Below are positions 16,543-23,365 of a stretch of DNA of 26,893 bases, piece after piece. The translations under genes and the position numbers were made by a program. Source of the stretch: an uncultured Verrucomicrobiota bacterium. Its GTDB lineage: Bacteria; Verrucomicrobiota; Verrucomicrobiia; Limisphaerales; JADLHS01. The notes beneath the pieces are model-generated. The model saw nothing but the letters and a program-made list of their open reading frames with translations. It searched no databases and was not told the DNA's origin. The stretch lies in the NCBI GenBank assembly GCA_937894935.1, contig CALAYC010000195.1:1-26893 (forward strand), written 5' to 3'. Every line of letters begins with the position of its first letter. Position 1 is the stretch's first letter.

Positions 16543-17721
16543 ATGAAAATCAACAAGTGGACACAGGTGCTCCTTGGAGTTGGCCTGGTAAGCATTCCGG
16601 CGGTTACTCATGCGGATGAAAAAGAACATCTCAGCTCGCTCCGGGCCGATCTGACTTCAACGACCATCAGCGGCTACATTGATACTTCGGCTACCTGGAA
16701 ATTTGGTACGGGCAACGCCAACATGCCCGGTCGCGTGTACGACGCGGCTGACACCCAAGACGGCTTCAACCTGAACGTCGTCAGCATCACGTTCTCCAAA
16801 CCGCTCGACGAAAGCGAATGGTCGGCCGGTTACAACGTTCAAACGCTCCTCGGACCGGGCGCCGTCAAACGCGGCACGCGTTCCATCATGGGCGGCCCGG
16901 CAGGCGATTTTGCTTTCAACGAAGCTGTCGTGCTGTTGCGCGTTCCGATCGGTAACGGCATCGATTTCAAAGTCGGCCAGTTCGGAACCTATAACGGTTA
17001 TGAAGCCTACGATACTTACAAGAATCCGAACTGGAGTCGTTCCTATGGTTTCTTCCTGGAATCGTCCGCACACACCGGTATCTCGGCCAGTTATCGCATC
17101 AATGACATGATCAGCATCATGGCAGGTATCGGTAACATGGCTGCTTTCAATAACGCGACCGATGCGCGCTATAGTCAGACGATTTCCGAATCGGAAAAAG
17201 CGTATCTCGGTATGATCTCGTTCACTGCGCCGGAAAGCTTCGGCTTCCTGGAAGGTGCCAGCCTGTCCATCGGCTACACCGGTGGTAAATCCACTCCCAC
17301 CGCGCAGTTCATGCAGGAGAACTACTATGTCGGTTTGAGCCTGCCCACGCCGGTTGAAACGGTCGCAGTCGGTGTGGCGTTCGACTACACCACGGGAATT
17401 GGCGGCAAAGACGAAGAAGCCGGCGCGCTCGGCACTTACCTGCTCGTCCAGGCCACCGAGAAGCTGAAGATCAACACCCGTTTGGACTATGGCTGGGGTG
17501 ATAACGGTCAATATTACGCCGCTAAAGCCGGCAAGAAGAACCAATTGCTGTCGCTCACTGTCACCGCTGACTACTCACTGTGGCAAAACGTCATCAGCCG
17601 GCTTGAGTTCCGCGGCGACCGCGCGCTCACCGGTGGTTCACCGTTCGGTGACGACGGCACGGGCGCTCCGAACGACCGCGACGCCTTCTCCCTCACCGGA
17701 AACATCATCTACCAATTCTGA
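16543..17721 (+). CDS. Outer-membrane beta-barrel protein (BBP2/porin-like)
   Basis: This 392-residue protein starts at ATG 16543 with a signal peptide (MKINKWTQVLLGVGLVSIPA, cleavage near THA|DE). The mature part begins GYIDTSATWKFG and alternates amphipathic strands throughout (VSITFSKPL, FKVGQFGTYNGYEAYD, YYVGLSLPTP, LKINTRLDYGWG, VISRLEFRGDRA). It ends in Phe (NIIYQF), the usual outer-membrane insertion signal. The pattern fits the putative BBP2-type beta-barrel family found in Verrucomicrobia and Planctomycetes. It is divergent from urtABCDE across a shared 674-nt region and is followed by a strong terminator. A role as an outer-membrane entry channel for urea or other small nitrogen compounds is inferred from position only. 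Confidence 0.88.
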   Translation: MKINKWTQVLLGVGLVSIPAVTHADEKEHLSSLRADLTSTTISGYIDTSATWKFGTGNANMPGRVYDAADTQDGFNLNVVSITFSKPLDESEWSAGYNVQTLLGPGAVKRGTRSIMGGPAGDFAFNEAVVLLRVPIGNGIDFKVGQFGTYNGYEAYDTYKNPNWSRSYGFFLESSAHTGISASYRINDMISIMAGIGNMAAFNNATDARYSQTISESEKAYLGMISFTAPESFGFLEGASLSIGYTGGKSTPTAQFMQENYYVGLSLPTPVETVAVGVAFDYTTGIGGKDEEAGALGTYLLVQATEKLKINTRLDYGWGDNGQYYAAKAGKKNQLLSLTVTADYSLWQNVISRLEFRGDRALTGGSPFGDDGTGAPNDRDAFSLTGNIIYQF

Positions 17722-17779
17722 CGTTTTCGGGTATAGTGTGAAACGGATTTGATCATTGGTTCCTCCGATGATCGCTACG

Positions 17780-17833
17780 GGAGGCGGGGTGACTTGCTCG
17801 TCCATTGCAAGTTGCCTCGTCTCCTCATTTTTT
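17780..17833 (+). terminator. Strong intrinsic terminator after the porin gene
   Basis: Arms at 17780-17797 and 17807-17824 pair along all 18 positions, four of them as G-T wobbles, around a 9-nt loop. TCA and six T follow. It lies about 60 nt after the porin stop and points on the plus strand only. Confidence 0.88.
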
Positions 17834-17899
17834 ATGCTCGCATCGAGCTCGAAATACCAACCGTGACGAAAATGCTCCTTCGCCGTCTCGGCTAAGGAA

Positions 17900-18385
17900 T
17901 TAATCGCGGAAATTCTGGAACTGCAACGCCACCGGAAAATCTTTTGCGCGCACCGCCGCAATCACCGCCTGTAATTCATCGCGACTCTTCCCGGTCACTC
18001 GAATCTGTTGATCCTGAATCTGCGTCGTGACCTTGAACTTTCCGTCGCGAATAAATGTCGTCACCTGTTTGGCCACATCCGTTGCAATCCCTTGTTTGAT
18101 CTTGATGACCTGCCGCGCGTGACCGAGCGGTGAAACGTCCGGTTTCCCCTGCTCCACATTTTTCATGCTGATATTACGTCGCGCCAGCTTGCCCATGACG
18201 ATTTCGACCAGCGCATTGATTTTGAACTGATCTTCCGCGGAAAGTTTGATTTCGTTTTTCTCCAGCGCGATCTCGGCTTTGCTGCCTTTGAAATCGAAAC
18301 GGTTGGCGAGTTCCTTCTTCGCGATGTTAACCGCATTTTCGATTTCCATCGAATTCACTTCACTCACAATGTCAAATGACGGCAT
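17900..18385 (-). CDS. yajQ: YajQ family nucleotide-binding protein
   Basis: This 161-residue protein starts at MPSFDIVSE, the canonical start of the family; an in-frame extension upstream to 18460 is spurious. It has the family marks FDIVSEVN, NRFDFKGS near residue 30, a double ferredoxin-like layout, and the C-terminal FPVALQFQNFRD. Characterised homologues bind nucleotides, including cyclic di-GMP in some species; binding here is not evident from sequence alone. It converges with the porin gene and stands alone. Confidence 0.95.
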   Translation of the reverse strand: MPSFDIVSEVNSMEIENAVNIAKKELANRFDFKGSKAEIALEKNEIKLSAEDQFKINALVEIVMGKLARRNISMKNVEQGKPDVSPLGHARQVIKIKQGIATDVAKQVTTFIRDGKFKVTTQIQDQQIRVTGKSRDELQAVIAAVRAKDFPVALQFQNFRD

Positions 18386-18484
18386 GGCGCAGATGTTAAT
18401 GAGCCGCCGCACGATGGGAAGATTTTTGAAGCTCATAGCAGCGACGGTTGCGCGCGCCACAACCGGATCCAGACGAAATTGATT

Positions 18485-18514
18485 TTGACTTTAGTCGGGT
18501 CGCGTCGCTACAGT
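18485..18514 (+). promoter_or_regulatory. Candidate sigma-70 promoter of tRNA-Ala
   Basis: TTGACT (18485-18490) and TACAGT (18509-18514) are spaced by 18 nt, with the start predicted about 11 nt before the mature tRNA. The -35 matches consensus at 5 of 6 positions. Confidence 0.55.
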
Positions 18515-18531
18515 GTCGCCCGCTTTTGGAT

Positions 18532-18607
18532 GGGGTCGTAGCTCAGTTGGTAGAGCACCACAATGGCATTGTGGGGGTCAGGAGTTCGAATCTCCTCGGC
18601 TCCACCA
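18532..18607 (+). tRNA. tRNA-Ala (anticodon GGC)
   Basis: Acceptor arms GGGGTCG and CGGCTCC pair with one wobble. The D stem is GCTC/GAGC, the anticodon stem CCACA/TGTGG encloses ATGGCAT (anticodon GGC, decoding GCC), and the T stem AGGAG/CTCCT encloses TTCGAAT. The discriminator is A and the CCA end is encoded. The length is 76 nt. A long hairpin begins 3 nt later. Confidence 0.97.
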
Positions 18608-18610
18608 TCT

Positions 18611-18656
18611 GAAAAAGCCTGAAAGCATTGAAATCCCAATGTTTTCAGGCTTTTTC
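18611..18656 (+). terminator. Terminator hairpin after tRNA-Ala
   Basis: Arms of 20 bp (18611-18630 and 18637-18656), with a single G-T wobble, enclose a 6-nt loop (AAATCC). The A-tract at the base of the left arm and the T-run at the end of the right arm make it likely to work in both directions, although only the plus-strand tRNA is adjacent. Confidence 0.88.
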
Positions 18657-18759
18657 CATTTCCCGCCTGAATGCTTTAAAAGGAATTTAACTGGATACGA
18701 ATCCCCCCTTTTTTGCCACATCCAGGCACTACGATTGCCTGCAATCTTTCTCCTGACGC

Positions 18760-18800
18760 ACCGGTCAATCGTCCATGTGCTCCGGTGCGTTGTCCATTCC
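18760..18800 (+). promoter_or_regulatory. Operator element A upstream of the PEP-CTERM gene (candidate AraC-type site)
   Basis: ACCGG is followed by half-sites AATCGTCCAT and GTTGTCCATTCC; the GTCCAT cores (18771-18776 and 18792-18797) are 21 bp apart, two helical turns, as in AraC-family operators. It aligns without gaps to element B at 20666-20706 (28 of 41 positions identical, most mismatches in the spacer). It lies about 110 bp upstream of the PEP-CTERM start. Regulator assignment is inferred from position. Confidence 0.6.
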
Positions 18801-18909
18801 CGAACGACGTCACTCGTGACAACGTCCCTCCGAACCCTCGGTTGCAATCCGCGAAAGGTGGATTGAATCAGCGCGGGTAAATCATCAAGTGCAATCCAAC
18901 CAAGCCAAC

Positions 18910-19602
18910 ATGAAACGTCATCTCTTCATCTATCTCATCGCTCTGACCGGCGCGGCCCCCATCACCGCGACGGCACAGATGAGCGGCAACAATATGCTCT
19001 TCAATCCAACTATCGATTTGTCGAGCGGCCCACAAAACACTCACGAAGGCGTCGTCGGTGGAGTGTTCCTCAGCACCTTCGATACATGGCCCGCGGTAAA
19101 CTGGCTGGGTTATTACGACAAAGATGGCGATGGATTGCAGAACAGCCACGAAGTTTCACTCTGGATTCAAGGTGGGCCCGGCGGTTCATCTGCGACTCCA
19201 GTAGTGACCGTAACAATTCCTGCCGGGACCGAAGCACCGCTCGTCAACGGTTATCGCTGGGTGCAACTGCCATCAGAAGTTGGTCTCTGGTATGGCAGTT
19301 GGTATGTGCTCGCCGCCACCACCGATGGCGTGGACACCTGGGGCGATTTGATCAGCGCCGATGCCGGACAATTGACGTGGGATTCGGATTACGTGGGAAG
19401 CAACGAAGCATGGACACGCGCGGGACGCTACGACTGGCCGTGGACTTGGCCCAATCCACCTTCTGGTCAATCCGGCGAGAACTCCATCTATCCCGTCGCA
19501 AACATGGGCTACAACATCGTCGTCCCCGAACCCACGACGTTGAGTTTGTTGGGCTTCGGAGCATTGGCCCTTTGGCAACGCGCTCGTCAGCACAAAGCGT
19601 AA
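18910..19602 (+). CDS. PEP-CTERM sorting domain protein (DUF4082-like)
   Basis: This 230-residue protein starts at ATG 18910 with a signal peptide (MKRHLFIYLIALTGAAPITA, then TAQ). The middle holds GVVGGVFLSTFDTWPAVNWL, GYYDKDGDGLQNSHEVSLW and VTIPAGTEAPLVNGYRWV, resembling the DUF4082 beta-sandwich common in PEP-CTERM proteins. The C terminus has the sorting signal: VPEP at 205-208, a hydrophobic helix (LSLLGFGALALW) and a basic tail (QRARQHK), so it should be processed by an exosortase/archaeosortase-type system and placed at the cell surface or in exopolymer. No exosortase gene is in this window. Operator element A lies upstream and a terminator follows. Confidence 0.9.
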   Translation: MKRHLFIYLIALTGAAPITATAQMSGNNMLFNPTIDLSSGPQNTHEGVVGGVFLSTFDTWPAVNWLGYYDKDGDGLQNSHEVSLWIQGGPGGSSATPVVTVTIPAGTEAPLVNGYRWVQLPSEVGLWYGSWYVLAATTDGVDTWGDLISADAGQLTWDSDYVGSNEAWTRAGRYDWPWTWPNPPSGQSGENSIYPVANMGYNIVVPEPTTLSLLGFGALALWQRARQHKA

Positions 19603-19621
19603 TTCATTTTCATCTAAGTTG

Positions 19622-19652
19622 AGCCGCCATTTCGTGTGGCGGCTTTTTTTTT
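19622..19652 (+). terminator. Intrinsic terminator after the PEP-CTERM gene
   Basis: AGCCGCCA and TGGCGGCT form a perfect 8-bp stem with a 7-nt loop, followed by a run of nine T (19644-19652). It lies about 20 nt after the stop codon. Confidence 0.92.
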
Positions 19653-19736
19653 CGCAAATCGCAACCCATTTCGCGCGCGCCTCAGGATGAATACTTGGCG
19701 CATTTCGTTGCGTTCAGTAGAGTGGCGGCCATTTCC

Positions 19737-20624
19737 ATGAAGTGGCGTGAGAAGCATGAAGGATTTGCCGGGCAACGCCTGGTTGTGGTACCGCGTCCCA
19801 TCCTGACCACTGCCTTAAAATCGCCGCTACTCCAACATCTCCTGCCGACTGATGCGGGATATTATCCCAAAGCAAAAGGTCACACTTGTGTCCGCGAAAA
19901 AGGATGTCCCGAAGTCATCTTCATCTACTGTGCGGAAGGTCGCGGTTGGTGCGAAATCGCCGGACGGCATCATGAAATCGGAAAGAATCAACTGCTCGTC
20001 ATCAAAGCCAACACGCCACACGTTTACGGTGCGAACAAAAATTCTCCCTGGACGATTCATTGGTTTCACGCCGTCGGCACGAATGTTCCGATCTATCTCG
20101 AGAAACTCGATGTGACGACTGAAAAACCGGTCGTCCCGCTGGGCGGCGATGTGCAGTTATTTTCGCTGTTCGAAGATGTGCTCGAAGGACTGGAGCACGG
20201 TTTCACCTCCACGCACCTGATTTACGCGGCTCATTCCTTAACGCATTTGATGGGACTGATTCTGCGGCACAAAGAGGAATTCGGTTACGGAGAAAAGAGC
20301 GTGCGCGAACGCATCGAGCAGAGTATTCAGTTCATGAAAGCGCATCTGCGCGAGCCGTTGACCGTAGCCACCCTTGCCGCCTTGGCAAATTTATCACGCT
20401 CTCACTACACCACGTCGTTCCGCCGCGTGACCGGTTACGCACCGTTGAGTTATTTGAATCACCTGCGCATGCAGCGCGCCGTGCAACTGTTGAACACCAC
20501 CGAATTGTCCATCAAACAAATCAGCGACCAGCTCGGCTTTTCTGACCAGTTTTATTTTTCGCGCGCCTTCCGAAAGATGCACAATCACTCGCCTTCCGAG
20601 CATCGGCGGCGTTACGCCTCCTGA
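19737..20624 (+). CDS. AraC-family transcriptional regulator with cupin sensing domain
   Basis: This 295-residue regulator has an N-terminal AraC-type cupin (about 40-160, with EVIFIYCAEGRGWCEI and NQLLVIKANTPHVYGA), typical of sugar-responsive members. The double helix-turn-helix lies at about 195-293 (LTVATLAALANLSRSHYTTS; then LSIKQISDQLGFSDQFYFSR and the family signature F.RAFRKMHNHSPSEHRRR). The ATG at 19737 is preferred; an in-frame TTG at 19695 would add 14 residues. No strong ribosome-binding site separates them. It lies between two copies of a candidate AraC-type operator, one before the PEP-CTERM gene and one before the glycosidase operon, and most likely activates both in response to a sugar. 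Confidence 0.93.
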   Translation: MKWREKHEGFAGQRLVVVPRPILTTALKSPLLQHLLPTDAGYYPKAKGHTCVREKGCPEVIFIYCAEGRGWCEIAGRHHEIGKNQLLVIKANTPHVYGANKNSPWTIHWFHAVGTNVPIYLEKLDVTTEKPVVPLGGDVQLFSLFEDVLEGLEHGFTSTHLIYAAHSLTHLMGLILRHKEEFGYGEKSVRERIEQSIQFMKAHLREPLTVATLAALANLSRSHYTTSFRRVTGYAPLSYLNHLRMQRAVQLLNTTELSIKQISDQLGFSDQFYFSRAFRKMHNHSPSEHRRRYAS

Positions 20625-20640
20625 TGAAATCCGGCTCTTC

Positions 20641-20689
20641 GGCATGCATTTGAATCCTGATAACGACCGGCTAATTGTCCATGCATGCC
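20641..20689. repeat. Perfect 9-bp inverted repeat with 31-nt spacer
   Basis: GGCATGCAT at 20641-20649 and ATGCATGCC at 20681-20689 are exact reverse complements, with centres 40 bp apart. The right arm overlaps the first half-site of operator element B. It may form a looped or second operator. Confidence 0.5.
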
Positions 20690-20706
20690 ACTTAATCGTC
20701 CATTCC
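20666..20706 (+). promoter_or_regulatory. Operator element B upstream of the glycosidase operon (candidate AraC-type site)
   Basis: It has the same layout as element A: ACCGG, half-site TAATTGTCCATG, and half-site TAATCGTCCATTCC. The GTCCAT cores (20677-20682 and 20698-20703) are 21 bp apart. The second core occupies the -35 position of a candidate promoter whose -10 is TATGAA (20721-20726, 17-bp spacer), the arrangement of a class II AraC activator site. It sits between the regulator stop and the repeat-protein start. Confidence 0.65.
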
Positions 20707-20720
20707 GCTGGACGCGCGAC

Positions 20721-20726
20721 TATGAA
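20721..20726 (+). promoter_or_regulatory. Candidate -10 box of the glycosidase operon
   Basis: TATGAA follows the second GTCCAT half-site by 17 bp, with no recognisable sigma-70 -35 hexamer, as expected for an activator-dependent promoter. The start would be near 20733. Confidence 0.45.
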
Positions 20727-20748
20727 AGATTCATCGCACGACCACTGA

Positions 20749-22590
20749 ATGTCACAACCAACAAATCTCGTCGTCATGAATCAATCCGTCCACCCCACTT
20801 TGTTTCGTCGCACTGCATGGCGCGCTGCCACCGCGTTGCTCGCGCTCGGAACTGCGCCGTTTGTTTACGCTTATCCGGTCGGACGAGTGGACTTCAGCGA
20901 GCACGCACCGTTCGTAAACGGATACGGTCACTCAATGAACGCTGCGACTGCAGATGGATTATTCACCGTGGCGGGTTGGGCGGATACGGATGCAACCGTT
21001 CCTTCGAATCTCTGGAATTGGTGGGAACTTTTGGGCGTGGATTCCGGCGTGGGAAATGGCGCGTTGCTCGACGGAAATGAAGCCATCACGATTCAGTTGG
21101 ATAAAGGCGTCGGCGTCGCGATGGTTTTCTTTCGTTACGGCGAAGCCAACGGTTCGGAAGCTGGCGACCTCATTCGGGTGAACATTTCTGGATTCACCGC
21201 CGATCCCGGCACGAGCCTGGTGCCGACTGGCGGAATCGCCAATCGCGTTAGCAATCTCACTTACGCCGATGGCACGTTGAGTTTTGATTACCTCGATGAC
21301 GAAGGCGGCAATGATTCCGCGCAATTGATCTTTTCCAATCCCGCCGCTTCAGCGGGATGTGTTCTCAAGGTCACGGTCAGCCCCTCGCCCAACGGCAACG
21401 CAACCAGCGCAGGCATCGCGTTGACGGGATTGGACATTCAGGAAGCGTTTGGCGGACCGCAAATTCATCCATCGCAGATTGCGGAAAACGTGAGCAATAC
21501 TCACGCAACAACGGATGGACTTTTGACCGTGCGCGGTTTCTCCAATCTCGACGCAACTGTTCCAGCGAATCTGGGTCGTTATCTTGACGAATGTTTCGGT
21601 ATCGCCGGTCCGAATACGGTCAGTGGCGATAACAGCATCACGTTGCAATTCGCTGATGGCGCGGCGCTCGTGCGACTCGACAGCCGATATTCCGGCAACA
21701 CTCTGGCGATTTCAGGTTTTCTCAGCGATCCCGGACTTGTTGATCCTTCGAATGGCGCCGCTGCTTTCGACTACTCAGATGGCACGTTGACCATCACCGT
21801 GAGTGGCGGCGGTTATCATCCGTTCTTTTTCACGAATCGCGCCGCGTCCGCTGGACAAACCTTGAAACTCACCTGCTCTGGACAATTCGGCATTGCTGGA
21901 ATTGGTTACGACCACGCGTCGCTAGTGATGGCAACTGACATCACTCCGAATGAATCGCCGACGTTCGTGTCAGCGGACGGATTGTTGACCATCACCGGTT
22001 ACGCCGACACGCCGGGAACTGTGCCGGTGAACATCAATCGCCATCTCCTTTGGTTCGGTGTTTCCGGCGGGGATAACAACGAATCCACCGAAGGCGCTGA
22101 ATCGCTCGGTCTTGATTTCGCCGCAAACGCCGGACTCACAGGTCTCGGTCTGCGTTACACGAGTGGACAGGTGATTATTTCGGGCTTCACCGAAGATCCC
22201 GGTTTTATTGATGTTTCGGGCGTTGCCACCGATGTGAGCTACACCGAAGGCACTTTGTCATTCACATTCAATTCCTCCGGCTCACCGGAACTCGTCGTGA
22301 GGTTCAACAATCCAACCGCCTCCGCCGGACAAAGCCTCAGCCTTCACACCGATGGAAGTCCCGATGCGCAGGTCACGCTGACGCGAATCAACTACGCCAC
22401 GAGCGGCGCAGCTCCGGTTACGCTGACCATTTCAAAAACTGGTAACGACGTTACCCTCACGTGGCCCACTGGCACGCTGCAATCGTCCACCAACGCCACG
22501 GCGTTCTTTGAAGATGTGAACGGCGCGACGAGTCCCTACACCATTCCCACCACCGACGCGCAACGTTTCTTTCGGGTGAAAGTTCAATGA
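20749..22590 (+). CDS. Secreted protein with three tandem beta-rich repeats
   Basis: This 613-residue protein belongs to no family I recognise. A signal peptide ends near VYA|YP. Three repeats follow at about 68-232, 255-394 and 409-548. Each shows ADGL(L/F)T, TVP.N, a ..SGF..DPG turn, DGTL, and ASAG(Q/C)-L before the last strand. The third opens ADGLLTITGYADTPGTVP and ends NNPTASAGQSLSLHTDG. The C-terminal module (about 555-613, LTWPTGTLQSSTNATAFFED to FFRVKVQ) is shared with the other secreted proteins here. A start at ATG 20776 (MNQSVHPTLF) is equally possible. It is the first gene of a four-gene operon; the pseudopilin starts 22 nt after its stop. A carbohydrate-binding or surface role is inferred from context. 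Confidence 0.82.
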   Translation: MSQPTNLVVMNQSVHPTLFRRTAWRAATALLALGTAPFVYAYPVGRVDFSEHAPFVNGYGHSMNAATADGLFTVAGWADTDATVPSNLWNWWELLGVDSGVGNGALLDGNEAITIQLDKGVGVAMVFFRYGEANGSEAGDLIRVNISGFTADPGTSLVPTGGIANRVSNLTYADGTLSFDYLDDEGGNDSAQLIFSNPAASAGCVLKVTVSPSPNGNATSAGIALTGLDIQEAFGGPQIHPSQIAENVSNTHATTDGLLTVRGFSNLDATVPANLGRYLDECFGIAGPNTVSGDNSITLQFADGAALVRLDSRYSGNTLAISGFLSDPGLVDPSNGAAAFDYSDGTLTITVSGGGYHPFFFTNRAASAGQTLKLTCSGQFGIAGIGYDHASLVMATDITPNESPTFVSADGLLTITGYADTPGTVPVNINRHLLWFGVSGGDNNESTEGAESLGLDFAANAGLTGLGLRYTSGQVIISGFTEDPGFIDVSGVATDVSYTEGTLSFTFNSSGSPELVVRFNNPTASAGQSLSLHTDGSPDAQVTLTRINYATSGAAPVTLTISKTGNDVTLTWPTGTLQSSTNATAFFEDVNGATSPYTIPTTDAQRFFRVKVQ

Positions 22591-22612
22591 GTTGATTATT
22601 CCGACACACACC

Positions 22613-23365
22613 ATGAACTTTGCCATCCCATCGAGTCGCCCGACACGCCGCGCGTTCACGTTGATTGAACTGTTGGTGGTCATCGCCATCATCGCGATTC
22701 TGGCCGCGATGTTGTTGCCGGCCCTCAGCCGCGCGAAGAAACTGGCGCACCGCACCAGTTGCATCAACAACATCAAACAGCAAGGCATCGCTCTGGCGAT
22801 GTATGCCGACGATCACAAAGATTATTATCCGGCGTACATGGCGTGGGTGGGTTACGGTGGCCAGGCTTCGACGCTCAAACCAACTGATCCCGGTTACAGC
22901 GCCGTCATTCCCAACGGCGGCAACATTCCACAAGAAGATCGTCCGTTGAATCGCTACGCAGGAAACAGCCTGAACCTCTTTCGCTGTCCGGCAGATAAAG
23001 GCGACGCTCAATACGCAGCTTCCGGCGTGAATTCCTGTTGGGACGCCTACGGCGTGAGTTACTACATGATCTTCTGGTTCGATGACAAAGGCGTGCGACA
23101 CGTCGGCGGCGCAGCGAATTGGCCGTGGCCGCAACCTGGCAACGAAGGTCCGATTAAAACTTCGGAGATCGCTCGTTCTGCCGCGAATAAATTAATCCTC
23201 GGCGATTTTCCGTGGTATCGCTCGCACACCGATCCCGCCAGCGCCTGGCACAATGACAAAGGCAAAGGTATTTACCCCACCCTGTTCGGCGATGGTCACG
23301 TCGAGAACTTTCGTTTCCCGGTCACGCCGCCCCCTGCCCCCAGCCCAACCAACGCGTATTGGTGA
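22613..23365 (+). CDS. Pseudopilin-like protein with prepilin leader and C-terminal DGHV motif
   Basis: This 250-residue protein starts at ATG 22613. Its leader ends RRA|FTLIEL with Glu at +5 of the mature protein, followed by a long hydrophobic helix (LLVVIAIIAILAAMLLPAL), the hallmark of type IV/type II prepilins cut by a prepilin peptidase. The globular part has CINNIKQQGIALAMYADDH, four cysteines (50, 53 region aside: C50, C125, C142), NLFRCPADKG and, near the end, H213 followed by FGDGHVENF. This is the DUF1559/H-X9-DG-like class greatly expanded in Planctomycetes, Lentisphaerae and Verrucomicrobia. Its stop overlaps the glycosidase start (TGATG), so the two are translationally coupled. 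No pilus assembly genes are in the window; a substrate-capture or secretion role is inferred. Confidence 0.9.
   Translation: MNFAIPSSRPTRRAFTLIELLVVIAIIAILAAMLLPALSRAKKLAHRTSCINNIKQQGIALAMYADDHKDYYPAYMAWVGYGGQASTLKPTDPGYSAVIPNGGNIPQEDRPLNRYAGNSLNLFRCPADKGDAQYAASGVNSCWDAYGVSYYMIFWFDDKGVRHVGGAANWPWPQPGNEGPIKTSEIARSAANKLILGDFPWYRSHTDPASAWHNDKGKGIYPTLFGDGHVENFRFPVTPPPAPSPTNAYW

Noticed and set aside
16657..17544. Minus-strand frame (295 codons) opposite the porin gene
   Set aside because: The plus strand has a signal peptide, beta-strand pattern and terminal Phe; the minus frame shows no domain.
18513..18866. Plus-strand reading frame of 117 codons
   Set aside because: It translates tRNA-Ala and its terminator (GRSSVGRAPQW and FESPRLHH are typical tRNA artefacts).
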